The position numbers were made by a program, and so were the translations under genes. Under the pieces are notes generated by a model that was not told where the DNA came from, did not search any database, and was given only the letters and a program-made list of their open reading frames with translations. Below are positions 47,329 to 56,544 of a DNA stretch of 64,000 nucleotides, in pieces. Every line of letters starts with the position of its first letter. Position 1 is the stretch's first letter. Origin of the DNA: Pseudomonas sp. Irchel 3A7 (GTDB taxonomy: Bacteria > Pseudomonadota > Gammaproteobacteria > Pseudomonadales > Pseudomonadaceae); assembly GCF_900187565.1 (NCBI RefSeq), contig NZ_FYED01000003.1:1-64000 (forward strand), given 5' to 3'.

Positions 47329-48351
47329 ATGACCGATCACGCGTTGCTTCTGGTCAACCTGGGCTCACCTGCCTCCACCTCGGTGGCGGATGTGCGCAGC
47401 TACCTCAATCAGTTTCTGATGGACCCGTACGTGATTGACCTGCCATGGCCGGTACGACGTCTGTTGGTGTCGTTGATTCTGATCAAGCGTCCCGAGCAGT
47501 CGGCCCATGCCTACGCCTCGATCTGGTGGGAGGAGGGCTCGCCACTGGTGGTGCTCAGTCGCCGTCTGCAACAGGCCATGACTGCCCAATGGCATCACGG
47601 TCCGGTGGAACTGGCGATGCGTTACGGCGAACCGTCCATTGAATCGACGCTGCAGCGCCTGTCAGCCCAGGGCCACAAAAAGATCACCCTGGCGCCGCTT
47701 TATCCACAATTCGCCGACAGCACCACCACGACGGTGATCGAGGAGGCCAAGCGGGTAGTGCGCGAAAAGAAACTCGATGTGCAGCTGTCGGTGCTCCAGC
47801 CGTTCTACGATCAACCGGAATATCTCGATGCGCTGGTGGCCACGGCCAAACCGCATCTGCAACAGGATTACGATCATTTGTTGCTGAGCTTCCACGGTCT
47901 GCCGGAGCGACACCTGAAAAAACTCAACCCGGGCCACAGCTTCGAAGGCGGCGGTGATTGCTGCGCCGGTGCGCCGCCGGAGGTGGTCGCCACCTGTTAT
48001 CGCGGCCAGTGCCTGCGCACCGCCAAGGAGTTTGCCAAGCGCATGGGCTTGCCGGACGGCAAGTGGTCGGTGTCGTTCCAGTCGCGTCTGGGCCGCGCCA
48101 AGTGGATCGAACCCTACACCGAAGCACGCCTCGATGAATTGGCCAAAAGTGGCGTGAAGAAGGTGCTGGTGATGTGCCCGGCATTCGTTGCCGATTGCAT
48201 CGAGACGCTGGAAGAGATCGGTGATCGCGGGCTGGAACAGTTCCGCGAAGCGGGAGGGGAGGAGTTGGTGCTGGTGCCGTGCCTCAACGATGATCCGCAG
48301 TGGGCGAAGGCCTTGAATACGCTGTGTGAGCGAGCGCCGTTGGCATTGTAG
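47329..48351 (+). CDS. hemH: Ferrochelatase
   Basis: 340 aa from ATG at 47329. The catalytic His189 lies in [11 protein letters not shown] and the metal-side Glu region in [12 protein letters not shown]. It inserts Fe(II) into protoporphyrin IX at the inner membrane. An internal segment contains four cysteines (Cys211, Cys212, Cys223, Cys228), the type of insert that carries a [2Fe-2S] cluster in some bacterial ferrochelatases. It follows the epimerase gene by 13 bases and ends near a REPIN. Confidence 0.95.
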   Translation: MTDHALLLVNLGSPASTSVADVRSYLNQFLMDPYVIDLPWPVRRLLVSLILIKRPEQSAHAYASIWWEEGSPLVVLSRRLQQAMTAQWHHGPVELAMRYGEPSIESTLQRLSAQGHKKITLAPLYPQFADSTTTTVIEEAKRVVREKKLDVQLSVLQPFYDQPEYLDALVATAKPHLQQDYDHLLLSFHGLPERHLKKLNPGHSFEGGGDCCAGAPPEVVATCYRGQCLRTAKEFAKRMGLPDGKWSVSFQSRLGRAKWIEPYTEARLDELAKSGVKKVLVMCPAFVADCIETLEEIGDRGLEQFREAGGEELVLVPCLNDDPQWAKALNTLCERAPLAL

Positions 48352-48361
48352 AAACACAAAT

Positions 48362-48476
48362 TGTGGCGAGGGAGCTTGCTCCCGTTGGGTTGCGAAGCAG
48401 CCCCAAAATCCTCACGGTCGATGCAGATTTTGTGAGTGCTGCGCACTCAAGCGGGAGCAAGCTCCCTCGCCACAGG
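48362..48476. repeat. REPIN-like inverted repeat pair (GCGAGGGAGC type)
   Basis: Outer arms TGTGGCGAGGGAGCTTGCTC plus CCG and CGGGAGCAAGCTCCCTCGCC plus ACA. Inner bases (GTTGGGTTGCGAAGCAGCCC and GTGAGTGCTGCGCACTCAAG) match the element at 52158-52255 in reverse orientation, with about 17 extra bases in this copy. Confidence 0.92.
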
Positions 48477-48491
48477 GTATCGGGCCGACTG

Positions 48492-49766
48492 TTAGATCAG
48501 CGGCTCATCCGCCTTCTTGTGTTTCCAGCTGTCATTGCCCGGCAGGATCAGGTTCAGCGCAATGGCCACCACCGCGCACAGCGCGATGCCTTTAAGGCCG
48601 AAGTCGTCGGGACCGGTGCCGGTGCCGACCAGTACGCCGCCAATCCCGAACACCAGGGTCACCGACACAATCACCAGATTGCGCGCTTCGCCCAGATCGA
48701 TCTTGTGGCGAATCAGCGTATTCATCCCCACCGCAGCAATCGAACCGAACAATAGGCAGAGAATCCCGCCCATCACCGGTACCGGAATGCTTTGCAGCAG
48801 CGCACCGAATTTGCCGATGAACGCCAGGCAGATGGCGAAAATCGCCGCCCAAGTCATGATTTTCGGGTTGTAGTTCTTGGTCAGCATCACCGCGCCGGTA
48901 ACTTCGGCATAGGTGGTGTTGGGCGGACCGCCGAACAGGCCGGCTGCGGTGGTGGCAATGCCGTCGCCCAGCAAGGTGCGGTGCAGACCCGGTTTTTTCA
49001 GGTAATCGCGTCCGGTCACGCTACCCACGGCAATCACGCCGCCGATATGCTCGATGGCCGGAGCCAGGGCTACCGGAACGATGAACAGGATCGCTTGCCA
49101 GTTGAATTCCGGTGCTGTGAAGTTCGGCAGGGCGAACCACGGTGCAGCGGCAATCTTGGCGGTGTCGACCACGCCGAAGTAGAACGACATGCCAAAACCC
49201 ACCAGCACGCCGGAGATGATCGGCACCAGGCGGAAAATGCCTTTGCCGAACACTGCGACGATCAGGGTGGTCAGCAAGGCCGGCATCGAGATCAGCATCG
49301 CCGTCTGGTAATGAATCAGCTCGGAACCGTCACCCGCCTTGCCCATTGCCATGTTGGCGGCAATCGGCGCCATCGCCAGGCCAATGGAGATGATCACCGG
49401 ACCGATCACCACCGGTGGCAGCAGGCGGTCGATGAAGCCGGTGCCTTTGATCTTCACGGCAAGGCCGAGGAAGGTGTAGACGAAACCGGCCGCCATCACG
49501 CCGCCCATGGTCGCGGCCAGGCCGAACTGGCCCTTGGCGAGAATGATCGGGGTGATGAACGCGAAGCTCGACGCCAGGAACACCGGCACCTGACGCCCGG
49601 TGACGACCTGGAACAGGATTGTCCCCAAGCCCGCGGTGAATAATGCCACGTTCGGGTCGAGCCCCGTGATCAGCGGCATCAACACCAGGGCGCCGAAGGC
49701 CACGAACAGCATCTGGGCGCCAGACAACACCGTGCGCCAGAGCGGATCGTTGAACTCTTGCTGCAT
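48492..49766 (-). CDS. uraA: Uracil permease
   Basis: 424 aa from ATG at 49766, which lies inside the GTGAGCATG junction with upp; an in-frame GTG at 49772 is possible but too near the AAGGA. It is a NAT/NCS2 carrier with about 14 segments; the TM10 signature includes FGGPPNTTYAEVTGAVMLTK. It imports uracil by proton symport, which upp converts to UMP. Gene order upp-uraA gives a compact salvage operon. Confidence 0.95.
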   Translation of the reverse strand: MQQEFNDPLWRTVLSGAQMLFVAFGALVLMPLITGLDPNVALFTAGLGTILFQVVTGRQVPVFLASSFAFITPIILAKGQFGLAATMGGVMAAGFVYTFLGLAVKIKGTGFIDRLLPPVVIGPVIISIGLAMAPIAANMAMGKAGDGSELIHYQTAMLISMPALLTTLIVAVFGKGIFRLVPIISGVLVGFGMSFYFGVVDTAKIAAAPWFALPNFTAPEFNWQAILFIVPVALAPAIEHIGGVIAVGSVTGRDYLKKPGLHRTLLGDGIATTAAGLFGGPPNTTYAEVTGAVMLTKNYNPKIMTWAAIFAICLAFIGKFGALLQSIPVPVMGGILCLLFGSIAAVGMNTLIRHKIDLGEARNLVIVSVTLVFGIGGVLVGTGTGPDDFGLKGIALCAVVAIALNLILPGNDSWKHKKADEPLI

Positions 49767-49768
49767 GC

Positions 49769-50407
49769 TCACGCGTCCTTCTGCTTGGTGCCGAAGATCT
49801 TGTCGCCAGCATCGCCCAGGCCCGGGATGATGTAACCGTGTTCGTTGAGCTTCTGGTCGATGGAAGCGGTGTAGATGATTACGTCCGGGTGGGCCTTCTC
49901 GACCACGGCAATACCTTCCGGCGCGGCGACCAGCACCATGGCGCGGATGTCCTTGCAGCCGGCTTTCTTCAACAGGTCAATGGTGGCGACCATCGAACCG
50001 CCGGTGGCGAGCATCGGGTCGATGATCATTGCCAGGCGCTCGTCGATTTCCGGTACCAGTTTCTCAAGATAGGTGTGGGCTTCGAGGGTTTCCTCGTTGC
50101 GGGCCACGCCCACGGCGCTGACTTTGGCGCCGGGGATCAGGCTGAGCACGCCTTCGAGCATGCCGATACCGGCACGCAGGATCGGCACCACGGTAATCTT
50201 CTTGCCGGCGATTTTTTCGACCGACACCGTGCCGCACCAACCCTCGATATCGTAGGTTTCCAGTGGCAGGTCTTTGGTGGCTTCATAGGTCAGCAGGGCG
50301 CCGACTTCCTGAGCGAGCTCACGGAAATTCTTGGTGCTGATGTCTGCGCGGCGCATTAGGCCAAGTTTGTGACGGATCAGCGGATGGCGGATCTCGAGGA
50401 TGGGCAT
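49769..50407 (-). CDS. upp: Uracil phosphoribosyltransferase
   Basis: 212 aa. The PRPP-binding loop is [13 protein letters not shown] (about 128-140), and the uracil-side motif is [12 protein letters not shown] near the C-terminus. It makes UMP from uracil and PRPP. It overlaps or abuts uraA and is divergent from hpt across 163 bp, so pyrimidine and purine salvage genes share one intergenic region. Confidence 0.96.
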   Translation of the reverse strand: MPILEIRHPLIRHKLGLMRRADISTKNFRELAQEVGALLTYEATKDLPLETYDIEGWCGTVSVEKIAGKKITVVPILRAGIGMLEGVLSLIPGAKVSAVGVARNEETLEAHTYLEKLVPEIDERLAMIIDPMLATGGSMVATIDLLKKAGCKDIRAMVLVAAPEGIAVVEKAHPDVIIYTASIDQKLNEHGYIIPGLGDAGDKIFGTKQKDA

Positions 50408-50570
50408 GGGGAAAGGCTCCGGCGGCGGGCAAAAAAACCGGCCTAGATTAATCTATCCGAGGGTGATGTCCTATAGACATAGAGTACGTTAGTCCACAAT
50501 CGCTTGATCTGGCCTCGCTTGATGCGTACCTTTGCCGGCTTTTCCGAAACCGCCATCCCTGGAGAGCGCC

Positions 50571-51128
50571 ATGTCCGCTGATCTCGAGCATATCCGTCAA
50601 ATCATGCGAGAGGCTGACTGCCTGTACACCGAAGCTGAAGTCGAGGCAGCCATCGCCCGCGTCGGTGCACAAATCAACGATCAACTGGCGGACAGCAACC
50701 CGGTGGTGTTCTGTGTGATGAACGGCGGGCTGATTTTCTCCGGCAAACTGCTGACCCATCTGCACTTCCCGCTGGAAGCGTCCTACCTGCACGCCACCCG
50801 CTATCGCAACGAAACCAGCGGCGGCGAGCTGTTCTGGAAAGCCAAGCCGGAAGTGTCGTTCATTGACCGTGACGTGCTGATCATCGACGACATCCTCGAC
50901 GAAGGTCACACCCTGGGCGCGATCATCGACTTCTGCAAACACGCCGGCGCGCGCAAAGTGCATACCGCCGTGCTGATCGATAAAGATCATGACCGCAAGG
51001 CTCGTCCTGACCTGAAGGCCGATTTCGTCGGTCTGCCGTGCATCGACCGTTACATCTTCGGTTACGGCATGGATTACAAAGGCTACTGGCGCAACGCCAA
51101 CGGGATTTTTGCCGTTAAAGGCATGTAA
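50571..51128 (+). CDS. hpt: Hypoxanthine-guanine phosphoribosyltransferase
   Basis: 185 aa from ATG at 50571, 5-7 bases after GGAGAG. The PRPP motif VLIIDDILDEGHTL (about 104-117) and the purine-side KADFVGLPCIDRYIFGYGMD are visible. It salvages hypoxanthine or guanine to IMP/GMP. It is divergent from upp-uraA and followed by a REPIN. Confidence 0.94.
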   Translation: MSADLEHIRQIMREADCLYTEAEVEAAIARVGAQINDQLADSNPVVFCVMNGGLIFSGKLLTHLHFPLEASYLHATRYRNETSGGELFWKAKPEVSFIDRDVLIIDDILDEGHTLGAIIDFCKHAGARKVHTAVLIDKDHDRKARPDLKADFVGLPCIDRYIFGYGMDYKGYWRNANGIFAVKGM

Positions 51129-51145
51129 CCCCCCGCCGCAAGTCC

Positions 51146-51235
51146 CTGTGGGAGCGAGCCTGCTCGCGAAGGCGTCGTGTCAGTCAGATTAATGGGGCTG
51201 GCACACCGCATTCGCGAGCAGGCTCGCTCCCACAA
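51146..51235. repeat. REPIN-like inverted repeat pair
   Basis: Left arm CTGTGGGAGCGAGCCTGCTC plus GCGAAGG; right arm ATTCGCGAGCAGGCTCGCTC plus CCACA. TGGGAGCGAG subfamily, downstream of hpt. Confidence 0.93.
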
Positions 51236-51296
51236 TGGTTTCATGTGCTTTCGGATAGCCATGCTAGAGTGCTCGGCCCCGTTTCCGGAGTCTGTC

Positions 51297-51782
51297 ATGA
51301 GCCTGTTGATCCGCTGCTGCGCCGCCCTGTTGCTGACCCTCAGCCTGCCCCTGGCCGCCGCTCCGGCGCCGATGCACGCCCAGTTCCTGCCGCCGGATGA
51401 CTTGACCCTGCGTGACGCGCAACCCGAGCAGCAACAACTGTTGCAGGTCACCGAGTATTCGGTGGTGGTCGGCAGTCAGCGTCAATCCAATCAGCAGCCG
51501 ATCCCGGTCACTTCGCCGCTGTTGATCCGCCTCAAGGGTAAATCCTTGAACAAGGGCGCAACCATCACTCAGGTGCTGGTCAACTTCGATGGCGAAAGCA
51601 AAAGCCTGAAAAAGCCGGTCTACGACGAGCAGAGCAAAACCCTGACGCTTTTTTACCCATTGGCGCAGTACCGGGTGGTCATCGACTTGTTGCGCAATGA
51701 CACGGTGTATTGCCAGTTCCTCAGTTACGCCAACGGCCATGTCTGGGCCGATCTGCACACCGGCAGCATTCGTCCGCGTTGA
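51297..51782 (+). CDS. Small exported protein of unknown function
   Basis: 161 aa from ATG at 51297 with GGAG upstream. A Sec signal peptide is clear (LLIRCCAALLLTLSLPLAAA, cleavage near residue 22). The mature 139 residues look mostly beta-stranded, with one cysteine (YCQFL) and no known motif. Pseudomonas genomes keep it between hpt and the PA4642-type gene. Function is unknown. Confidence 0.8.
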   Translation: MSLLIRCCAALLLTLSLPLAAAPAPMHAQFLPPDDLTLRDAQPEQQQLLQVTEYSVVVGSQRQSNQQPIPVTSPLLIRLKGKSLNKGATITQVLVNFDGESKSLKKPVYDEQSKTLTLFYPLAQYRVVIDLLRNDTVYCQFLSYANGHVWADLHTGSIRPR

Positions 51783-51844
51783 GTGCCGGGCCTGCGCAGG
51801 GGTAAACTGCCCGCCCGTGAAATGTCTGCGAGCTGGAGTCGGCA

Positions 51845-52132
51845 ATGCGTAAAGATAAGAAACAAGTGATTGGTGACGAGATCGGTGATGAGCAGATCAA
51901 GTTGTTCCTCGATTTCGAACCGGTCGACGCCACTTCGCCTTCGTTGCACAAACTGATCAAGGCCTACCGTGGTCTGCGTATCGATGATTTCGAGCGTTTC
52001 CTGACGTTCTTCGTCGAGGCGGGCTACGATCTGGACGGCAAGGATGAGCACGGCAATGACTTCGTTGCCCTGATCAAGGATCAGCGCAATGCACCGGATT
52101 ACATCGAGCTGATCGAAAAGGCTCGCGGCTGA
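51845..52132 (+). CDS. PA4642-family protein
   Basis: 95 aa acidic cytosolic protein beginning MRKDKKQVIGDEIGDEQIKL. The ATG at 51845 follows TGGAG at good spacing. It matches the small conserved protein that precedes mqo in pseudomonads. The LRIDDFERFLTFFVEAGYDL segment resembles an ankyrin-like helix pair, but no function is established. Confidence 0.82.
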   Translation: MRKDKKQVIGDEIGDEQIKLFLDFEPVDATSPSLHKLIKAYRGLRIDDFERFLTFFVEAGYDLDGKDEHGNDFVALIKDQRNAPDYIELIEKARG

Positions 52133-52157
52133 TCCATTCTTGAGAGCATAACCATAC

Positions 52158-52255
52158 CTGTGGCGAGGGAGCTTGCTCCCGCTTGAGTGCGCAGCGCTCA
52201 CAAGATTTTTGGGACCGCTTCGCAGTCCAACGGGAGCAAGCTCCCTCGCCACAGA
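52158..52255. repeat. REPIN-like inverted repeat pair (GCGAGGGAGC type)
   Basis: Arms CTGTGGCGAGGGAGCTTGCT plus CCCG and CGGGAGCAAGCTCCCTCGCC plus ACAG. Its spacer is the reverse complement of the one at 48362-48476 over most of its length. Confidence 0.93.
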
Positions 52256-52290
52256 GGTCGGTGTTCAAGCAATGCTAATCTCCGGCCAAT

Positions 52291-52328
52291 AAAAAACGCC
52301 CCGCTCTCATTGAGAGCGGGGCGTTTTT
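52291..52328. terminator. Bidirectional intrinsic terminator
   Basis: AAAAAACGCCCCGCTCTC / GAGAGCGGGGCGTTTTT forms a 12-bp GC-rich stem around ATT, with A and T flanks. It ends the PA4642-type gene (plus) and mqo (minus). Confidence 0.93.
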
Positions 52329-52340
52329 ATTGGGGCTGGA

Positions 52341-53849
52341 TCAAGCGTAGCTTTCGGTTTCGCTGCTGGCTTCAACCAGTTCCAGGGCGACGTTATTCTG
52401 CGTGTTGATCTTGCGATACAGCGCAGCGTCGGTTTCCAGGACTTTCTCGCGGGCGGGGAAGATTTCCGCCAGTTTGGCAGCCCATTCGCCTTTGGCTTTG
52501 CCCGGGAAGCATTTTTCGATCAGTTCCAGCATGATCGAAACGGTCACCGAGGCACCTGGCGAAGCACCGAGCAGGGCAGCCAGTGAGCCGTCCTTGGCCG
52601 CGACCAGTTCGGTACCGAACTGCAGGACGCCGCCTTTTTTCGGGTCTTTCTTGATGATCTGCACCCGCTGGCCGGCCACTTCCAGGCGCCAGTCTTCGGC
52701 TTTCGCTTCCGGGTAGAAACGACGCAGGGATTCCAGGCGCTGTTCCATCGATTGCATCACTTCGCTGACCAGGTATTTGGTCAGGTCCATGTTGTTTTTC
52801 GCCACGGCCAGCATCGGGCCGATGTTGCCGGCGCGAACCGACATCGGCAGGTCCATGAAGGAGCCGTGCTTGAGGAACTTGGTGGTGAAACCGGCGTAAG
52901 GTCCGAACAGCAGGGATTTCTTGCCGTCGACGACGCGGGTGTCCAGGTGCGGCACGGACATCGGTGGCGAACCCACTGCAGCCTGGCTGTACACCTTGGC
53001 CTGGTGGTGCTTGACCACTTCCGGGTTGTCGCAACGCAGCCATTGGCCGCTGATCGGGAAACCGCCGAAGCCTTTGCTCTCTTCGATGCCCGAAGCCTGC
53101 AGCAGCGGCAATGCCGCGCCGCCAGCGCCGAGGAAGACGAACTTGGCGTCGACGTCACGGGTGTTGCCGCTGTTCACGTCCTTGATGCTGACGGTCCAGC
53201 CGCCCTTGTTGCGCTTCAGGCCGGTGACGCGCTTGCAGTACTTGACCTGGGCATCGGGAGCGCTGGTCAGGTGCTTGAGCAACTGGTTGGTCAGGGCGCC
53301 GAAGTTGACGTCGGTGCCATTGATCACGCGGGTGGCGGCGAGGGTTTCGCCAGCGTCACGCCCCGGCATCATCAATGGCATCCACTCGGCCATCTTTGCC
53401 TTGTCTTCGGTGTATTCCATGTCCGCGAAGGCGTGGTGCTTGCTTAGCACCTTGAAGCGTTCCTTGAGGAAGGACACACCGCTGTCGCCTTGGACGAAGC
53501 TCAGGTGCGGCACCGGGCTGATGAAGGACTTGCACGAACCGAAGGTGCCTTTTTTGGTCAGGTACGACCAGAACTGCTTCGACACCTCGAACTGGGTGTT
53601 GATGTGCACGGCTTTCTTGATGTCGACGGTGCCATCGGCAGCCTGCGGCGTGTAGTTCAGCTCGCACAGGCCGGCGTGACCGGTACCGGCGTTGTTCCAT
53701 GGGTTGGAACTCTCGGCGGCACCGGAATCCATCAGCTCGACGACTTCCAGCTTGATCGCAGGGTCGAGCTCTTTGAGCAGTACCGCGAGGGTGGCACTCA
53801 TGATGCCGGCCCCAACCAGTACTACGTCGACTGCTTCGTTATGCGCCAT
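52341..53849 (-). CDS. mqo: Malate:quinone oxidoreductase
   Basis: 502 aa. FAD-binding [20 protein letters not shown] near the N-terminus and the family stretch [20 protein letters not shown] are diagnostic. It oxidises malate to oxaloacetate and passes electrons to the quinone pool at the inner membrane, replacing NAD-malate dehydrogenase in pseudomonads. It matches the mqoB-type copy found next to the PA4642 gene. The region upstream (53850-54587) is unusually long and gene-poor. Confidence 0.95.
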   Translation of the reverse strand: MAHNEAVDVVLVGAGIMSATLAVLLKELDPAIKLEVVELMDSGAAESSNPWNNAGTGHAGLCELNYTPQAADGTVDIKKAVHINTQFEVSKQFWSYLTKKGTFGSCKSFISPVPHLSFVQGDSGVSFLKERFKVLSKHHAFADMEYTEDKAKMAEWMPLMMPGRDAGETLAATRVINGTDVNFGALTNQLLKHLTSAPDAQVKYCKRVTGLKRNKGGWTVSIKDVNSGNTRDVDAKFVFLGAGGAALPLLQASGIEESKGFGGFPISGQWLRCDNPEVVKHHQAKVYSQAAVGSPPMSVPHLDTRVVDGKKSLLFGPYAGFTTKFLKHGSFMDLPMSVRAGNIGPMLAVAKNNMDLTKYLVSEVMQSMEQRLESLRRFYPEAKAEDWRLEVAGQRVQIIKKDPKKGGVLQFGTELVAAKDGSLAALLGASPGASVTVSIMLELIEKCFPGKAKGEWAAKLAEIFPAREKVLETDAALYRKINTQNNVALELVEASSETESYA

Positions 53850-54587
53850 TTAACGCGTCTCCAAAATCTGCAGCACCAAATTGACGGCATGGCTGCCAGG
53901 CGTTCCGGGGCGAGTCAGTGATGCCCCTCGAACTCATGGCAGGATCGCCATGTCCGAATCTTCGCAATTTTTCGCAACTTCGACGGACGCTGCCTGCCGG
54001 GTCTAATCAGAGTCCCATGAACTCATTTCAACGAGCAGCTGGCAATTCGACTTATGGTCGATACATCCGTTTGTGCAACCAAATCCGTAGCGGACAGGCT
54101 TCAGGCTCCGGTATTCGAGGTGTACTCGGTCCTGTGTCGTCGGGCTGTTGTAGACGCTAATGGTGCATGTTCAGACGCAAAACTATTCATTTGCTCGCCA
54201 CACTCTTGTGAAGTTGTGAAAACCCGTTTTTTTCACGCTCTTTTGAAGACGTGAACCTCAAAAAGGGCTGTCACAGCTTGGCACCGTGCCCGGATGGTAT
54301 GCCGCCAGGAGATACAAGGCGGCAAATCGGGCAAACAGCTCAGTGACCGAGCGTAATGACAGCTCTGCAGATTCGCGAGAAGTGGAGGTTTTGCTTGAGA
54401 AACAGCAAGCGCGCCAGCTTCACTCGATCTGTGTGGGCGGCTCTCTGTGGGCGGTGCGGGGTGTCAATACCAGGGCATTGACGATGCTGCGAGGCCCGAT
54501 CAGGAGACGTCCTTATAATCGGGGGGAGATTGTAGCGAAGAAACGTGGGGAATTGGTCGTGTTTAATGACTTTTATTAGGCGTCTGG
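53850..54587. other. 738-bp region upstream of mqo without a convincing gene
   Basis: It should contain the mqo promoter. Open frames here are short and lack a Shine-Dalgarno plus codon pattern. Local features are a GTGAAAA-N7-TTTTCAC hairpin near 54212-54235 and an AT-richer patch with TTATAAT near 54512. A long 5' leader or an sRNA is possible but I cannot identify one. Confidence 0.4.
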
Positions 54588-54821
54588 TCAGGTGCTCAAC
54601 AGTTGCTGCGCCCGTGAGCGGGGTTGATGTTGGGTGACGCGGGCGCTGGCGGGCAGGGGCTGGTGCAGCCAGTTCAGGCGAATTTCCTCGATTTCGACCC
54701 AGCCATCGCCCATGGGCTGGAGGCTGCATTGCTTGAAGGCCTGGCAATGGCCGTTGCGGTCGAGCAGGGCGAAGCAACGATGCAGCGGGCGTGGCGCGAA
54801 CAATGAGATGAGATGGCGCAT
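54588..54821 (-). CDS. Small conserved protein of unknown function
   Basis: 77 aa starting MRHLISLFAPRPLHRCFALL, with AAGG about 10 bases before the ATG. It contains GHCQAFKQCS and GDGWVEIEEIRLNWLHQPLP, read as compact beta structure with two Cys. There is no signal peptide. It looks like a conserved Pseudomonas-specific small protein; no function known. Codon bias fits the neighbours. Confidence 0.62.
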   Translation of the reverse strand: MRHLISLFAPRPLHRCFALLDRNGHCQAFKQCSLQPMGDGWVEIEEIRLNWLHQPLPASARVTQHQPRSRAQQLLST

Positions 54822-55026
54822 GGCGAATGACCTTGTGGGTAATTGCCGCTTACGTTGTCAGCAAGTCGTGACGTGCAGGTGAAAGGAGGGTGAACGATCT
54901 GTGACATCGAACCCCGATCTACAGGATTTGTCAGATATTTCAGTCATCGTTGCGAGACGCTAGTTCGCCGCAGTGGCGCACCGCTATACTGCCGGCCTGT
55001 TTGTGCCTGATTCTGGAGAGAAGAGC

Positions 55027-55611
55027 ATGTTGCAACGCCTGTTGTTCGGTTTGATCACTGTGACCAGCTTGACGCTGGTCGGCTGCGCCCACAGCCCGCA
55101 ACAACTGAACCCGGAACCCAAGCTGACGGCGCAACTGGCACCGGTAGGACGCGGTCAGCCGGTTGTGGTGCGTGTGGTGGACGGTCGTCCGTCGCCAACC
55201 CTGGGCACCCGTGGTGGTCTGTACCCGGAAACCAGCGCGATTACCGTACAGGGCGCGCAGATTCTGCCGAAGCTGCAGGCCCAGGCCGAAGCCGCCGTGC
55301 GCCTGTTGGGTTTCACCCCGACGGCCAATGCGATGAACGCTCCACAACTGACCGTGACCCTGGCCGAGCTGAAGTATCAGTCGCCTAAAGAGGGCATGTA
55401 TGTGACCGAAGCCACCATCGGCGCGACATTCCGCTCCGATGTGCAGAATGCCAACCGTCGTTACAGCGGTCGTTACGGCGCATCTCTGGACCAGCGCTTC
55501 GGCATGGCACCGAACCAGGAAACCAACACCAAGCTGGTCAGCGACGTGTTGAGCGACGCATTGACCCGCCTGTTCAAGGATCCGACCGTAGGTCAGATTC
55601 TCGGCGAGTAA
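55027..55611 (+). CDS. YajG-family lipoprotein
   Basis: 194 aa from ATG at 55027 with GGAGAG upstream. The lipobox VTSLTLVGC gives Cys at about 18. The mature part follows the YajG/DUF-type pattern of an inverted ferredoxin-like domain, with VVVRVVDGRPSPTLGTRGG and FGMAPNQETNTKLVSDVLSD. It is an outer-membrane lipoprotein candidate; role unknown. It is monocistronic with a strong terminator. Confidence 0.88.
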   Translation: MLQRLLFGLITVTSLTLVGCAHSPQQLNPEPKLTAQLAPVGRGQPVVVRVVDGRPSPTLGTRGGLYPETSAITVQGAQILPKLQAQAEAAVRLLGFTPTANAMNAPQLTVTLAELKYQSPKEGMYVTEATIGATFRSDVQNANRRYSGRYGASLDQRFGMAPNQETNTKLVSDVLSDALTRLFKDPTVGQILGE

Positions 55612-55624
55612 CCTTTCGCAAGAT

Positions 55625-55663
55625 AAAAAAAAGCCCGGTGCCAGCGATGGTCCCGGGCTTTTT
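55625..55663 (+). terminator. Intrinsic terminator
   Basis: An A-run, AAGCCCGG ... CCGGGCTT stem with a 14-base loop and a T5 tail follow the YajG-type gene by 14 bases. The A-run lets it serve the minus strand too. Confidence 0.85.
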
Positions 55664-55682
55664 CATATCTGCTGGCACTCGA

Positions 55683-55784
55683 CTGTAGGAGCGAGCTTGC
55701 TCGCGATGGTCGTTAACGATTGCGCGGGGCATCTGATGCCACGCGGTGTTCTCAAGTCCATCGCGAGCAAGCTCGCTCCTACAA
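55683..55784. repeat. REPIN-like inverted repeat pair
   Basis: Arms CTGTAGGAGCGAGCTTGCTC plus GCGATGG and CCATCGCGAGCAAGCTCGCT plus CCTACA; a near twin of 23623-23724, including the TCGTTAACGA/TCGTCAACGA spacer start. Confidence 0.93.
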
Positions 55785-55797
55785 AGGGGCGCATGGG

Positions 55798-56004
55798 TCA
55801 GGCGGCCTGCGAGTAAAAGTCCAGCACACTCACACCCGTCAGCAGATCCGCTTCCGGCAAATCCGCATGCTGATGGCCGCCCAGTGCGCAATACACCAGC
55901 CAATGACGGTCTTGAACGTTGAAGGCGAGACTGCCGACGAGGGTTTGTTGTTCTTCACTGTGACTGATGAGGTAAAGGCGATCCTGGTTTTCGGCGTGGA
56001 GCAT
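55798..56004 (-). CDS. Small conserved protein of unknown function
   Basis: 68 aa, MLHAENQDRLYLISHSEEQQ at the start. No in-frame alternative start exists upstream before a stop, so ATG at 56004 is the only choice despite a weak Shine-Dalgarno. The rest is beta-rich (TLVGSLAFNVQDRHWLVYCA) and cytosolic. I recognise it as a small Pseudomonas-type hypothetical, without function. Confidence 0.6.
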   Translation of the reverse strand: MLHAENQDRLYLISHSEEQQTLVGSLAFNVQDRHWLVYCALGGHQHADLPEADLLTGVSVLDFYSQAA

Positions 56005-56197
56005 GACGCAGTCCGTGTCGGTTTCGAGGGGGCACAGACTGGCCTATTCAGATGACGAAGCCGTGACGCCGGACAGCCTTTGGTCAATTGCTTCGTTTTT
56101 TGTCGGAAAGGGAGGGCAGGTATGAAGGCTTTCGGTAGAATCCGCGCCGCGGTCGTCCGTTCGGCGTCTGCCACACCTGATTTGCTTGAGGCTCGTG

Positions 56198-56476
56198 ATG
56201 TCGCTGCATTTGATGACGCTGTTTACCGCCCATCCCGCCAAATTGATCAACCTGCTGGCCTTGTTCTTTGCCTTTCCGGGCGGCTGGCTGCTGCACGCCA
56301 CCCGTCGTCGCGAACAACGGGCGATGGCCAGTCTGCAGGCTCAACGCCAGAAACGTCCCAGCGAAGAACCTACGCTGGATTGGGCGACCCTGCGCATGAA
56401 CCGGTTTTTCTACCGCTTCGGCTTCGCCTGCCTTGGCTTGGCACTGCTTGTATCCTGGATCAGCACGCGCGTCTGA
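56198..56476 (+). CDS. Small two-segment membrane protein of unknown function
   Basis: 92 aa from ATG at 56198, after TTGAGG. It has two hydrophobic segments (about 12-31, KLINLLALFFAFPGGWLL; and about 71-89, FGFACLGLALLVSWI) joined by a basic, Gln-rich loop with HATRRREQRAM. It is likely an inner-membrane protein. No family recognised. Confidence 0.72.
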   Translation: MSLHLMTLFTAHPAKLINLLALFFAFPGGWLLHATRRREQRAMASLQAQRQKRPSEEPTLDWATLRMNRFFYRFGFACLGLALLVSWISTRV

Positions 56477-56488
56477 ACCTTGCACAAT

Positions 56489-56524
56489 CCCTGTGGCGAG
56501 GGAGCAAGCTCCCTCGCCACAGGG
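56489..56524. repeat. Solitary perfect REP palindrome
   Basis: CCCTGTGGCGAGGGAGCAAG continued by CTCCCTCGCCACAGGG: 36 bases that are almost a perfect self-complement. It equals the two outer arms of the GCGAGGGAGC-type REPIN with the spacer missing. It may also terminate the convergent genes on each side. Confidence 0.88.
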
Positions 56525-56544
56525 CACCGTTGTTGAATTCGGGG

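Noticed and set aside
53918..54160. 80-codon plus-strand open frame near the mqo start
   Set aside because: Low-complexity Ser/Gly/Arg translation and no ribosome-binding site.
54286..54579. 97-codon plus-strand open frame upstream of the 77-aa gene
   Set aside because: No Shine-Dalgarno, atypical composition for a neighbouring gene and no recognisable similarity; left inside the gene-poor region.
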